DNA of 64,000 nt from Bradyrhizobium sp. LTSP885 (lineage in GTDB: Bacteria > Pseudomonadota > Alphaproteobacteria > Rhizobiales > Xanthobacteraceae). A program made the position numbers and the translations under genes. The stretch covers positions 148,541 to 212,540 of the forward strand of contig NZ_JYMT01000003.1 of NCBI RefSeq assembly GCF_000938305.1. Reading direction: 5' to 3'. Numbering within the stretch: position 1 is the stretch's first letter; each line of letters begins with the position of its first letter. Positions 25,961-34,593 of this stretch are shown piece by piece. The notes beneath the pieces are model-generated. The model was not told the DNA's origin. It worked only from the letters and a program-made list of their open reading frames with translations, and searched no databases.

Positions 25961-27052
25961 ATGGAACTCGGATACTTCGCGATGCCTTCGCATCCGCCGG
26001 AGTGCGGATTGAAGGAGGGCCACGACTGGGACCTTCAGGTGCTGCGGTGGCTGGACGAACTCGGCTATCAGGAAGCCTGGATCGGTGAGCACCACACCGC
26101 GCCCTGGGAGCCGCATCCGTCGCCCGACCTGTTGATCGCGCAGGCGCTACTGCAAACAAAAAATATCCGCATCGGGCCGGGCGGTTTCCTGCTGCCGTAT
26201 CATCATCCTGCCGAGCTCGCCAACCGTGTCGCGATGCTGGATCACCTCTCCGAGGGCCGGCTCAATTTCGGCGTCGCGGCGAGCGGCCTGCCGAGCGACT
26301 GGGCGATGTTCAACGTCGACGGCATGTCGGGCCAAAACCGTGACATGACGCGCGAAGCGCTCGAGATCATCCTGAAGATGTGGGCCGAGCCGGGCCCGTG
26401 GACCCACAGGGGCAAGTTCTGGACGGTGACCAAGCCGGACACGATGTTCGATTTCCTGAAACCGCACATCAAGCCGAAGCAGGCGCCGCATCCGCCGATT
26501 GCCGTCGCGGGACTATCGAAGAACTCCGACACGCTGAAGCTTGCCGGTGAGCGCGGCTTCATCCCGATGAGCCTCAATCTCAATCCCGCCTATGTCGGCA
26601 GCCACTGGGACTCGGTCGAGGCCGGTGCCGCCAAGACCGGCCGCAAGCCGAGCCGCAAGGACTGGCGGATGGTGCGTGAGGTGTTCGTCGCCGACACCGA
26701 TGAGGAGGCCTGGAAGCTGTCGACCGGCGACATGATGGGCCGGATGATGGGCGAGTATTTCCTGCCTCTGCTCGGGCACTTCGGCTTCAAGGATTATTTG
26801 AAAGCGTCACCCGACGTGGCCGACAGCGACGTCACGGTCGAATATTGCGCCCGCAACAACTGGATCGTCGGCTCGCCGGCAACCGTCACCGAGAAGATCG
26901 AGAAGATCTATCACGAGGTCGGCGGCTTCGGTGTGCTCTTGGTGTTCGGCTTCGACTACAAGCACAGGCCCGAGGCGTGGCACAATTCGCTGCGGCTGTT
27001 GAAGCAGGACGTACTGCCGCGGCTGAAGCATCTCGACGCCGCGATCGCCTAG
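25961..27052 (+). CDS. Luciferase-like (LLM class) flavin-dependent monooxygenase
   Basis: 363 residues. Bacterial luciferase fold: N-terminal MELGYFAMPSHPPE, YQEAWIGEHHTAPWEPHPSPDLL, RLNFGVAASGLPSDW and IVGSPATVTEKIEKIYHEVGGFG at the C-terminus. It uses reduced FMN and O2 to oxidise a small substrate; a reductase or a flavin pool must supply FMNH2. GAGGA precedes the start. Pairing with an OYE-family reductase suggests degradation or detoxification of an unsaturated or ring compound. Substrate not known. Confidence 0.9.
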   Translation: MELGYFAMPSHPPECGLKEGHDWDLQVLRWLDELGYQEAWIGEHHTAPWEPHPSPDLLIAQALLQTKNIRIGPGGFLLPYHHPAELANRVAMLDHLSEGRLNFGVAASGLPSDWAMFNVDGMSGQNRDMTREALEIILKMWAEPGPWTHRGKFWTVTKPDTMFDFLKPHIKPKQAPHPPIAVAGLSKNSDTLKLAGERGFIPMSLNLNPAYVGSHWDSVEAGAAKTGRKPSRKDWRMVREVFVADTDEEAWKLSTGDMMGRMMGEYFLPLLGHFGFKDYLKASPDVADSDVTVEYCARNNWIVGSPATVTEKIEKIYHEVGGFGVLLVFGFDYKHRPEAWHNSLRLLKQDVLPRLKHLDAAIA

Positions 27053-27142
27053 CCATAAAAGCGTGACGTGGTCGCGGGCATGTGAGATGGCGCGTCTTTC
27101 GCAACGCGGCGAAAAGGCCTAGCCTGATCTTCGGGGCGATCG

Positions 27143-27577
27143 ATGAGGGCACGGCGAATGCGGGCCCGCGCGCGGAAATTTGCTCACATCCTTGAACGTC
27201 TCGGCCTTGCCATGGCCGGCGCCGGGAGCGGCCTGTTCGTGGCCGTCCATGTCGGCTCGAGCGTATCGGCGCTGACCTCGCAGGCGTTCCTGCTCGTCAT
27301 GATGCTTGGCGGCGCTGTCGGATTCTATCTCGGCATCGATACGCCGCAGCTGGCGTTTCATCCGACCAACGGTGGCTCGACGCGCAAGATCGATGCGGCG
27401 GAGCTCCTCAGCGCGGTCGGCACTTTCCTCGCGACCCTGGTCGCCTTCTTCTCGGTCGGCGTGATCGTGCTGCGCAGCGAGCCCGACATTGGCTGGACCG
27501 CGGCGATCATGGTGGGCTGGGTACTTGGCATCGCCATGCAGATCGTGGCCGGCACGATCGCGCGGCTACGCGCCTGA
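27143..27577 (+). CDS. Membrane protein of unknown function
   Basis: 144 residues with a strongly basic start (MRARRMRARARKF), then four hydrophobic segments: AMAGAGSGLFVAVHVGS, AFLLVMMLGGAVGFYLG, LLSAVGTFLATLVAFFSVGVIV and AAIMVGWVLGIAMQIVAG. The linker LGIDTPQLAFHPTNGG is cytoplasmic or periplasmic. No family recognised. It lies on the same strand as the flavin operon but about 90 bases downstream. Confidence 0.65.
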   Translation: MRARRMRARARKFAHILERLGLAMAGAGSGLFVAVHVGSSVSALTSQAFLLVMMLGGAVGFYLGIDTPQLAFHPTNGGSTRKIDAAELLSAVGTFLATLVAFFSVGVIVLRSEPDIGWTAAIMVGWVLGIAMQIVAGTIARLRA

Positions 27578-27676
27578 GTTTCGATAATTGATAGTGATTT
27601 CAATAATTTAAATGGAGTGTGGCCGCGAGAGAGCTCGATCGGCGCAAGATTCCCTGCCACTCCATGCAGAATTACC

Positions 27677-27721
27677 TTGAGCGCCGCTCATTCTTGCTCT
27701 ATAACTTGAGCGTTGCTCAAG
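27677..27721 (+). promoter_or_regulatory. Promoter framed by two TGAGC-NNN-GCTCA operators
   Basis: A sigma-70-like promoter is visible: TTGAGC at 27677-27682, a 17-base spacer and TATAAC at 27700-27705. The -35 lies inside one inverted repeat (TGAGC-GCC-GCTCA, 27678-27690) and a second, longer one (CTTGAGC-GTT-GCTCAAG, 27705-27721) begins at the last base of the -10. Centres are 29 bases apart. This is the geometry of a TetR-type double operator. The regulator is not identified in the window. Confidence 0.7.
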
Positions 27722-27742
27722 TTGGCATAGGAGGCCACGCTC

Positions 27743-28000
27743 ATGCAGACCCTAGCACTTCAACTGACCACCACCTTCGTTGATGACGCGATTGCGTTCG
27801 TGACGGACATCGGCCGCAGCATCGTCGAGCTCGCGACCGCGCCGATCGAGCGCATCGCACGGGCCTGCGACGTCGCAGGTGTGCTGGAGCAGCGGCGCGC
27901 GAACATAAGCGCGCCGCGTCCGGTTCCGCATATCGGCCGCCGTCGCAATCTGCGCAACGGCTGGTTCTCGCTGTTCGGTGGCCTGAGCGAGCTGACCTGA
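27743..28000 (+). CDS. 85-residue hypothetical protein behind a regulated promoter
   Basis: The ATG at 27743 is preceded by AGGAGG at 27729-27734, a near-perfect ribosome site, and by the promoter/operator described at 27677-27721. Residues: a hydrophobic-amphipathic start (MQTLALQLTTTFVDDAIAF), a helix VELATAPIERIARACDVAGVL, and a basic C-terminal half (HIGRRRNLRNG) ending WFSLFGGLSELT. No family recognised. The expression signals are stronger than expected for a junk frame. Confidence 0.6.
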   Translation: MQTLALQLTTTFVDDAIAFVTDIGRSIVELATAPIERIARACDVAGVLEQRRANISAPRPVPHIGRRRNLRNGWFSLFGGLSELT

Positions 28001-28036
28001 GGTCAGGACGGCAGCGGTCATGCGCACGCCGAATTG

Positions 28037-28225
28037 TCACCAAATGCTCAACAAAGCACTCACCATGTCCCGCGCCAGCACCTCTCTGGATCGATCGACC
28101 GCGGCCCTGAGAAAGGTCTCGTACATTTCTGCCGGGCATGGTGGCGCCGCTCCGGCGCGCACGATCAGCGCCGGATCGAACCGATACGCGACCAAGAAGA
28201 CTAAAGGCTGCGGCATCTCTCTCAT
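28037..28225 (-). CDS. Possible 62-residue hypothetical protein
   Basis: A minus-strand frame from ATG 28225 to TGA at 28037 gives MREMPQPLVFLVAYRFDPAL and a C-terminal helix-like ETFLRAAVDRSREVLARDMV. Codon third positions are mostly G/C as in real genes here, but there is no homolog I recognise, and an alternative start (ATG 28216) exists. It fills the gap between the 85-residue gene and the acyltransferase fusion. Weak support. Confidence 0.25.
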   Translation of the reverse strand: MREMPQPLVFLVAYRFDPALIVRAGAAPPCPAEMYETFLRAAVDRSREVLARDMVSALLSIW

Positions 28226-28300
28226 TTCCCATCGCTCGTCCTCCGACACCCGAGATTGCAGATCCTTCGGGGCCGCACGCCCGAACACAAGGAAACGGTC

Positions 28301-31300
28301 ATGATCAAGGAATTGATGTCGTCCCGCCGCTTCGCGCCGCTGTTCTGGGCCCAGTTCTGCTCGGCGTTGAACGACAACGTGCTGAAGAATGCGCTGGTCA
28401 TCATGCTGCTTTACGGCGCGACCGTCGAGCAGGGACCGACGCTGGTTCAACTCGCGGGCGCGATCTTCATCTTCCCGTTCTTCGTCCTGTCGGGACTCGG
28501 CGGCGAACTCGCCGACAAATACGTCAAATCCGTCGTGGCACGGCGCCTCAAGTTCTTCGAGATCTTCGCCGCAGGCTTTGCAGCCGCGGGCTTCTTCGCA
28601 CATTCGATCCCGCTCCTGTTCATCGCGCTGGCGCTGTTCGGCATCGTTGCGGCCCTGTTCGGTCCGGTGAAATACGCCATGCTGCCCGACCAGCTCTCGG
28701 TTCCCGAACTCGCGACCGGCAACGCGCTGGTCGAAGGCGCGACCTTCATGGCGATCCTGATCGGCACCATTGCCGGCGGCCTGTTCGTCGCGGGGGCGAG
28801 CCACATGGGCTGGATCTGCGCCGCCGTGATCGGCCTGGCGTTGCTGTCCTGGGGCTTTGCGTCGCGCATTCCGGTGACGCAGCCGTCGGCGCCCGATCTG
28901 CCGATCACCAAAAATCCCTGGACCTCGACCGTGCGTCTGTTGAAGGCGCTCCATGCCGAACCGCGGCTGTGGGACGGCATGATTATCGTGTCCTGGTTCT
29001 GGATGGTCGGCGCGATCGTGCTGGGGCTGCTGCCCCCGCTGGTCAAGGATGGCGTTGGCGGCACCGAGGATGTGGTCCCGCTCTGCCTTGCGGTCTTTGC
29101 CATCGGCATCGCCGTCGGCTCGCTGTTCGCCGCGCAACTCAGCCATATCAGACCCAATATCGCGCTGGTGCCGATCGGCGCCATCGTGATGGGCCTCGTC
29201 GGCCTCGATCTCGCCTGGGCGATCGGCCACACCTCGCTCGGCCATGACGTCACCGCGGCCGCGTTCGCGACGTCGTTCGGCGGCGTTCGCATGCTCATCG
29301 ACTTCTTCCTGTTTGCCTTCGGCGGCGGCCTGTTCGTGGTGCCGTCCTTTGCCGCGGTACAGGCCTGGACTCAGCCTTCCGAGCGCGCCCGGATCATCGC
29401 CGCCGGCAATATCCTGCAGGCGGGATTCATGGTCGCCGGCGCGCTGTTCGTCGCGCTGCTGCAGGCCGCGGGACTGCCGATCGCCTGGATCTTCTTCGGC
29501 CTTGCGATCGCGAGCTTCGGCACCGTCTGGTTCGTGCTGAGCAAATGGGGCAAGGAGGGCGTGCGTGATTTCGGCGCGCTGCTGTTCCGGGCGCTGTTCC
29601 GCCTCGAGGTGCGCGGCATGGAGAATTTGCCGCCCGCAGGCACGCGCATGCTGATCGCGCCGAACCATGTCAGCCTGGTCGATGGTCCGCTGCTGCACGC
29701 CATGCTGCCGATCGACGCGAGCTTCGCGGTTGATACCGGCATCTCGAAGGCGTGGTGGGCCAAGCCGTTCCTGAAAATGATCAAGCACTACACGATGGAC
29801 CCGACCAAGCCGTTGGCCGCGCGCGACCTGATCAAGCTGGTTTCCGCCGGCGAGCCGGTGGTGATCTTTCCGGAAGGGCGCATTACCGTCTCCGGTTCGC
29901 TGATGAAGGTCTATGACGGCACCGCGATGATCGCCGACAAGGCCGACGCCGTCGTCGTGCCGGTCCGTATCGAGGGCGCGCAGCGCTCGCATCTCAGCTA
30001 CCTGAAGAATGGCGAGATCAAGCGCTCCTGGTTTCCCAAGGTGACGATCTCGATCCTGCCGCCAGTGAAATTGCCGATCGACCAGGCGCTGAAGGGCAAG
30101 GCCCGCCGCAACGCCGCCGGCGCAGCACTTCAGGACGTCATGATCGACGCCATGGTCAAGAACGCGATGCTCGACCAGACGCTGTTCGACGGCCTCGGCC
30201 ACGCCTATCGCGACCGCGACACCGGAAAACCGATCATCGAGGACGCGCTTGGCACCAAGCTGACCTATCGCAAGCTGATCCTCGGCGCGCAGGTCCTGAG
30301 CCGCAAGCTCGAGCAGGGCACCTCTGTCGGTGAGAACATCGGCGTGCTGTTGCCGAACTCGGCCGGCGTTGCCGTCGTGTTCATGGCGCTGCAGACCATC
30401 GGTCGCGTGCCGGCGATGCTCAATTTCTCGGCCGGTCCGGTCAACGTGCTGTCGGCGATGAAGGCGGCGCAGGTCAAGACCGTGCTGACCTCGAAGGCGT
30501 TCATCGAGAAGGGCAAGCTCGACAAGCTGATGACGGCTATCGCCGAGCAGGCGCGTGTCGTCTATCTCGAGGACGTGCGCACCGGCATCAGCCTCGCCGA
30601 CAAGATCGCTGGCTTCCGCGCCGGCATCGCGCCGCGCGTCTCCCGCAAGGCTGATGATCCGGCCGTCATCCTGTTCACTTCGGGCTCGGAGGGCACGCCG
30701 AAGGGCGTCGTGCTCTCCCATCGCAACATCCTCGCCAACGCGGCGCAGGCATTCGCACGGGTCGACGCCAATGCCAACGACAAGGTGTTCAACGTCCTGC
30801 CGGTGTTCCACTCGTTTGGCCTGACCGGCGGCATGATGATGCCGCTGCTCGGCGGCATCCCGATCTTCATGTATCCGTCGCCGCTGCATTACCGGATCGT
30901 GCCCGAGCTGATCTATCAGACCGGATCGACCATCCTGTTCGGCACCGACACCTTCCTCACCGGCTACGCCCGCTCGGCGCACGCCTATGATTTCCGTACG
31001 CTGCGGCTCGTCATTGCCGGCGCGGAAGCGGTCAAGGAGCGCACCCGGCAGATCTACATGGAGCGCTACGGCATCCGCATCCTCGAAGGCTACGGCGTCA
31101 CCGAGACCGCGCCGGTGCTGGCGATGAACACGACGATGGCGAACCGCCAGGGTACCGTCGGCCGGATCTCGCCGCTGATGGAATACCGCCTCGATCCGGT
31201 CCCCGGCATCGAGGAAGGCGGGCGCCTCTCGGTGCGTGGGCCCAACGTCATGCTCGGATATCTCCGTGCGGAAAATCCCGGCGTGCTCGAGCCGCTGGTG

Positions 31301-31753
31301 GACGGCTGGCATGACACCGGCGATATCGTCGCGATCGACGCGCAGGGTTTTATTGCCATCAAGGGCCGCGCCAAGCGGTTCGCCAAGATCGCCGGCGAAA
31401 TGGTCTCGCTGTCGGCAGTCGAGACGATGGCCGCAGCAATCTGGCCGCAGGCGATGTCGGTCGCGGTCTCGATCCCGGACGCGCGCAAGGGCGAACGCAT
31501 CGTGCTGCTGACCACGCAGAAGGACGCCGACCGCGCCGCCATGCAGCGGCAGGCCAAGAGCGTCGGCGCCTCCGAACTCGCCGTGCCCGCCGACATCCGC
31601 ATCGTCGACAAGGTGCCGCTGCTCGGCACCGGCAAGACCGACTATGTCGGCGCCACCGCGCTGGCGAAGGAGTTGGCGGCTGCGCCTGCAGCGCAGGCCG
31701 AGCCCGATGGCGAGGAGCCCGCACCGGAGTCACTGCAGCAACACGTCGCATGA
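28301..31753 (+). CDS. Three-domain LplT-PlsC-acyl ligase fusion (acyl-[ACP]-phospholipid O-acyltransferase family)
   Basis: 1150 residues from ATG 28301 (AAGGAAAC upstream). Residues 1-410 are an MFS transporter (FWAQFCSALNDNVLKNALVI, the LplT start). About 430-620 is a PlsC domain with HX4D in NHVSLVDGPLL (near 455) and FPEGRITVSG (near 522). About 640-1150 is an AMP-forming acyl-CoA/ACP synthetase with LFTSGSEGTPKGVVLSH (near 790) and YGVTETAPVLAMNTT. In E. coli LplT and Aas are separate proteins that recover lysophospholipids: import, acyl activation and re-acylation. Here they are one polypeptide at the inner membrane. Confidence 0.92.
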   Translation: MIKELMSSRRFAPLFWAQFCSALNDNVLKNALVIMLLYGATVEQGPTLVQLAGAIFIFPFFVLSGLGGELADKYVKSVVARRLKFFEIFAAGFAAAGFFAHSIPLLFIALALFGIVAALFGPVKYAMLPDQLSVPELATGNALVEGATFMAILIGTIAGGLFVAGASHMGWICAAVIGLALLSWGFASRIPVTQPSAPDLPITKNPWTSTVRLLKALHAEPRLWDGMIIVSWFWMVGAIVLGLLPPLVKDGVGGTEDVVPLCLAVFAIGIAVGSLFAAQLSHIRPNIALVPIGAIVMGLVGLDLAWAIGHTSLGHDVTAAAFATSFGGVRMLIDFFLFAFGGGLFVVPSFAAVQAWTQPSERARIIAAGNILQAGFMVAGALFVALLQAAGLPIAWIFFGLAIASFGTVWFVLSKWGKEGVRDFGALLFRALFRLEVRGMENLPPAGTRMLIAPNHVSLVDGPLLHAMLPIDASFAVDTGISKAWWAKPFLKMIKHYTMDPTKPLAARDLIKLVSAGEPVVIFPEGRITVSGSLMKVYDGTAMIADKADAVVVPVRIEGAQRSHLSYLKNGEIKRSWFPKVTISILPPVKLPIDQALKGKARRNAAGAALQDVMIDAMVKNAMLDQTLFDGLGHAYRDRDTGKPIIEDALGTKLTYRKLILGAQVLSRKLEQGTSVGENIGVLLPNSAGVAVVFMALQTIGRVPAMLNFSAGPVNVLSAMKAAQVKTVLTSKAFIEKGKLDKLMTAIAEQARVVYLEDVRTGISLADKIAGFRAGIAPRVSRKADDPAVILFTSGSEGTPKGVVLSHRNILANAAQAFARVDANANDKVFNVLPVFHSFGLTGGMMMPLLGGIPIFMYPSPLHYRIVPELIYQTGSTILFGTDTFLTGYARSAHAYDFRTLRLVIAGAEAVKERTRQIYMERYGIRILEGYGVTETAPVLAMNTTMANRQGTVGRISPLMEYRLDPVPGIEEGGRLSVRGPNVMLGYLRAENPGVLEPLVDGWHDTGDIVAIDAQGFIAIKGRAKRFAKIAGEMVSLSAVETMAAAIWPQAMSVAVSIPDARKGERIVLLTTQKDADRAAMQRQAKSVGASELAVPADIRIVDKVPLLGTGKTDYVGATALAKELAAAPAAQAEPDGEEPAPESLQQHVA

Positions 31754-31816
31754 TGGTTGTGCTTTTCGGGAGCTTGTTGTCAGATGACTGGCAACTGCTC
31801 CCAAAGAAAGCACACC

Positions 31817-32782
31817 ATGATGCCGCTGCCGCTCGATCCCGTCATAGAAAAAATCATTCCGCTGCTGCCATTGCGCGATCCCGCGGTCATGACGCCGCAG
31901 AGTGCGCGCGATTCGCTGCGGGCGCTGGCCGATGCGCGCGCTGCCATACCGCCGCCGCCGGTCGATCGCGTCGAGAATATCGAGGTGAAGGGCGGCGCCG
32001 GGAAGCTTGCGGCGCGAGTCTATCGCAGCGGCCAAGGCAAGGCGCCAACAGTCGTGTTCTTCCATGGCGGCGGCTGGGTTGCCGGCGATCTCGAGACCCA
32101 TGACCGCCAGGCGCGCAACCTCGTGATCGAGACCGGCGCGGTGGTGATCTCGGTCGACTATCGCCGGCCGCCCGAGACACGCTTCCCCGGCGCGTTCGAG
32201 GATGCGTTTGCGGCCACGCGCGATGTGATCGCGCGCATCGGTGAATTCGGCGGCGACTTGTCGCGCCTCGGCGTCGCCGGTGATTCCGCCGGTGGCAATC
32301 TTGCCGCGACCGTGGCGCTGGCGTGCCGCGATGCCGGGATCACGCTTGCCGCGCAATTGCTGGTCTATCCGGTCACCGATGTAACAGGCAATTTCGCCGA
32401 TGCGGCGGAGAACGCGAAATATCCGTCGCGCGAAGAGAATGCGGAAGGCTATTTCCTGTCGCGTGCGACGATGGAGTGGTTCGCCGGGCATTATCTCGCC
32501 GACAAGGCGCAAGGCGCCGACTGGCGCGTCTCGCCGCTGCGCGCAAAGACGCTCGCAGGTCTCGCCCCGGCCGTCGTCACCACCGCCTGGTTCGATCCGC
32601 TGCGCGATGAGGGTGTGGCTTATGCGAAGGCGCTGCAGGCCGCCGGTGTGCCGGTGAACTATCATCCCGGCGAGGGCCTGATTCACGGCTATTTCGGCTT
32701 GGGCGATACATCGGAGGCCGCGCGCGCCGAGGCGCAGCGGGCGCGGGCGGATTTCAGGGTGTTGTTGGAGAGGGGTGTCTAA
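31817..32782 (+). CDS. Alpha/beta hydrolase, hormone-sensitive lipase family
   Basis: 321 residues from ATG 31817 (a second ATG follows directly). The oxyanion motif VFFHGGGWVAGDL, the nucleophile elbow VAGDSAGGNLAAT (Ser), the acid in TAWFDPLRDEG and the His in GEGLIHGYFG make up an HSL/bacterial group IV esterase. Likely a cytoplasmic carboxylesterase on short acyl esters. It follows the acyltransferase fusion at 63 bases, possibly cotranscribed. Its end runs into a perfect hairpin shared with the convergent small gene. Confidence 0.9.
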   Translation: MMPLPLDPVIEKIIPLLPLRDPAVMTPQSARDSLRALADARAAIPPPPVDRVENIEVKGGAGKLAARVYRSGQGKAPTVVFFHGGGWVAGDLETHDRQARNLVIETGAVVISVDYRRPPETRFPGAFEDAFAATRDVIARIGEFGGDLSRLGVAGDSAGGNLAATVALACRDAGITLAAQLLVYPVTDVTGNFADAAENAKYPSREENAEGYFLSRATMEWFAGHYLADKAQGADWRVSPLRAKTLAGLAPAVVTTAWFDPLRDEGVAYAKALQAAGVPVNYHPGEGLIHGYFGLGDTSEAARAEAQRARADFRVLLERGV

Positions 32783-32786
32783 ATTC

Positions 32787-32814
32787 TTCGTCGTCCCGGC
32801 CTGCGCCGGGACGA
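32787..32814. terminator. Perfect 12-bp hairpin between two convergent genes
   Basis: CGTCGTCCCGGC at 32787-32798 and GCCGGGACGACG at 32803-32814 pair perfectly around the loop CTGC. It lacks a U-tract in either direction, so it may be a REP-like unit (same family as 7607-7731) that acts as a bidirectional stop between the esterase gene and the small membrane protein. Confidence 0.5.
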
Positions 32815-32834
32815 CGATGGGGAGGGACTCTGCC

Positions 32835-33059
32835 TTACCGCGCGCGCACGCTGCCGGTGGTGATCGGATCCGTCGGCAGCACGGTGGCGCCGGCGCGGTC
32901 GGCGGCGGCTGAGGTGATCATGCCGGGGCCGGCGGCGCGCACATCGTGGCGCGGGGTGAATTCGAGGAGAATCAGTGCGGCCGTCGCCAGCACCGCCACA
33001 ATGGCGGTTGCGAGTGCGGGCACCAGTCTTCCGCGCGTATCGAATGCGCGAACTTGCAT
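32835..33059 (-). CDS. 74-residue membrane-anchored hypothetical protein
   Basis: From ATG 33059, preceded by AAGGA at good spacing: MQVRAFDTRGRLVPALATAI, then a hydrophobic helix (VAVLATAALILLEF) and a polar tail (AAGPGMITSAAADRAG, PTDPITTGSVRAR). Single-pass with a likely periplasmic tail. A longer frame from 33125 has no ribosome site. Small proteins ending DPITTGSVR-like are common in Bradyrhizobium as far as I recall; function unknown. Confidence 0.65.
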   Translation of the reverse strand: MQVRAFDTRGRLVPALATAIVAVLATAALILLEFTPRHDVRAAGPGMITSAAADRAGATVLPTDPITTGSVRAR

Positions 33060-33881
33060 TTTATTAATTCCTTTATTCGGGTCGTCTTGCAGATACGATC
33101 TAGGAGCGGTTCGGTTTCTTCCCAAGGGTGCGGCGCACGCGCCTCACGATGAGTTGTGCCGGCCGTGATATTCACGGCCCCTCTCCCGAATCGGAGGCGT
33201 GGTGTACTGCGTCGTTTGCGCACAAACAATTGGAAATGATCGCGTCCGATGCATGCGCCTCATGCGCGCGCAATGCCGTGAACAACCCGGTTTCGTTAGG
33301 GTTTTCTTCACCGGGATCGCGGCGGCTTTTGTGCCTGCAACGGCGGCAGTTCGCAGTCCTGCCGTCATTATGAGCAACGTTAGCGAACTGTCTCGCGAGA
33401 GCGCCGCTAGCGACGACGCAATCCGTCTCTCCACGCGCGGCACGATAGAATGGATTGCTTCGCGCCTGCCTCCGCAGGGGCGCACTGCCAAAATATCGAA
33501 AACAACCCCATGCAAAGTAGCCGGCGGCTACCGGCGTTCGACACGAGCGCCGCTCGCCCCGACAAGCGGGAGAGGTGCAGCCAGTCTGCCGTCCGACCGA
33601 CTCAACCTGGCCTCATCATGCTCAGGAGGCCGGCGGGCAGGGCCAGCCAGTCATCCGTCGTCAGGAGACGGCGCGCAGAATGAATGCGGCGACGGTCAAA
33701 ATTGACCAGTCAGGTCTGGCTGGATGTGATCGACTGGGACTGGAACGCCGCGCAGGCCGCACCTGACGCCGTTCCCCCAGATGGCCCCAGCGCTCAGCCC
33801 CCGCGCTGGGGCTGTTCTGCTCCACCTGGGACCAAACCTGAGCCGGAGAGTCGGTCCCAAGCGTCCCGGCCTGAAAGGCAC
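33060..33881. other. Gene-poor 0.8-kb stretch with repeat debris
   Basis: No convincing gene. The longest open frame, 33199-33705 plus strand, changes character several times and runs across the dispersed repeat at 33480-33555, so it is not credible as one protein. Other pieces look like intergenic repeat sequence. This stretch separates the conserved esterase area from the cluster of tiny genes. Confidence 0.5.
33480..33555 (-). repeat. Dispersed intergenic repeat, copy B (inverted)
   Basis: Bases 33487-33520 are the exact reverse complement of 7511-7544 (34 bases), with extended similarity through CCGGCG and TCGACACGA. Copy A sits at 7453-7552 in opposite orientation. Confidence 0.7.
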
Positions 33882-34031
33882 ATGACGATGAAGATCAGAG
33901 AACATATTTGCCCGACGTGCAAGGGAACGGGTTTCCCCGCCGTGAAGCAGCCGGTGCAGGCGAACCACAAAATCTATCCCGCCAAATGCACGTCATGTGG
34001 CGGCAAGGGGAAGATTGCGGACAAGGACTGA
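33882..34031 (+). CDS. 49-residue DnaJ-type zinc-ribbon protein
   Basis: From ATG 33882 (GAAAGG upstream; ATG 33888 is an alternative): EHICPTCKGTGFPAVKQPVQ followed by KCTSCGGKGKIADKD. Two CxxCxGxG-type knuckles, as in the DnaJ zinc domain, make a single treble-clef or ribbon. A longer frame upstream is not protein-like. Families of such 50-residue proteins exist in Bradyrhizobium; they may bind nucleic acid or a chaperone. Function unknown. Confidence 0.65.
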   Translation: MTMKIREHICPTCKGTGFPAVKQPVQANHKIYPAKCTSCGGKGKIADKD

Positions 34032-34067
34032 AGTCACCTTGACGCGTCGATCTCGTGGAGCATGAGA

Positions 34068-34111
34068 GCGTTTTCCAGCGAAGTGGATACCGGTTCGCGC
34101 AAAGAAAACGC
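34068..34111. repeat. GCGTTTTC..GAAAACGC intergenic palindrome, copy 1
   Basis: GCGTTTTC at 34068 and GAAAACGC at 34104 are inverted, with GCGAAGTGGATACCGGTTCGCG between. A related copy in the opposite orientation lies at 40631-40679, before the DUF3108 gene. Typical of Rhizobiales intergenic palindromes. Confidence 0.7.
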
Positions 34112-34125
34112 GTCAAAACGAGAAT

Positions 34126-34356
34126 CTAGAGCTCCGTTCCGATTCCATCGGATCGGAAACGGCTCTGGCCGAGGCGGGCTTGGCGTTTGGCTTTCAATTC
34201 GCAAACCATGCGATTGAGTTGCCATAGCTCGACGTCGTGACCGTTGACCAGGTTTTCGGCGCGGTGCCTGGCGGCCTCGTCATTGTCGCAGAGGAAGTCG
34301 ATACGCCGTCGGATCCGGCCCTTTGAACCTATGACGTAGGCGCGGTAGTCTTGCAT
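34126..34356 (-). CDS. 76-residue YRAY-family small protein (paralog 1)
   Basis: From ATG 34356, with GGGGAG upstream: MQDYRAYVIGSKGRIRRRID, NDEAARHRAENLVNGHDVEL and WQLNRMVCELK. It aligns along its length with the protein at 34853-35041 (YRAY-IG, D-EA, L--GHDVELWQ-DR--). The extra C-terminal part is basic. Compact alpha/beta fold likely; no known function. The pair is transcribed in the same direction with a zinc-ribbon gene between. Confidence 0.65.
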   Translation of the reverse strand: MQDYRAYVIGSKGRIRRRIDFLCDNDEAARHRAENLVNGHDVELWQLNRMVCELKAKRQARLGQSRFRSDGIGTEL

Positions 34357-34392
34357 CTGCGGCTCCCCACCAGCGGTCACGACATCACGGCC

Positions 34393-34593
34393 CTATTTGG
34401 GGGCTTGCAATTGGCCATGAAGCCAGCCGTTTGCTTTCGGGGATTTCATCGGGTCGGCCAGATCGGCGACGACCTGATGGATGCCGGTGCACACGGGGCA
34501 TTCAAAGGTGCGGATATCGAAGTCCCATGCGCCGTGCGTAATCCGAGCCAGCATGGTTGTTGTTCGACACGTCGAACATAGAGGCTGGAACAT
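34393..34593 (-). CDS. 66-residue zinc-ribbon-like small protein
   Basis: From ATG 34593, with GAGG upstream: MFQPLCSTCRTTTMLARITH and FECPVCTGIHQVVADLADPM. Two CxxC knuckles 25 residues apart form a zinc ribbon. Small proteins with this layout, between YRAY-family genes, are a familiar Bradyrhizobium theme. Function unknown. Confidence 0.65.
   Translation of the reverse strand: MFQPLCSTCRTTTMLARITHGAWDFDIRTFECPVCTGIHQVVADLADPMKSPKANGWLHGQLQAPK

Noticed and set aside
28037..31312. A 1091-codon open frame on the minus strand
   Set aside because: It is antisense to the LplT-PlsC-ligase gene, His/Arg/Asp-rich with no fold, as expected from a GC-rich gene read backwards. Only its last 60 codons outside that gene were kept, as a doubtful small protein.
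33199..33705. A 168-codon frame in the gene-poor stretch
   Set aside because: It runs through a dispersed repeat and changes composition; no ribosome site.
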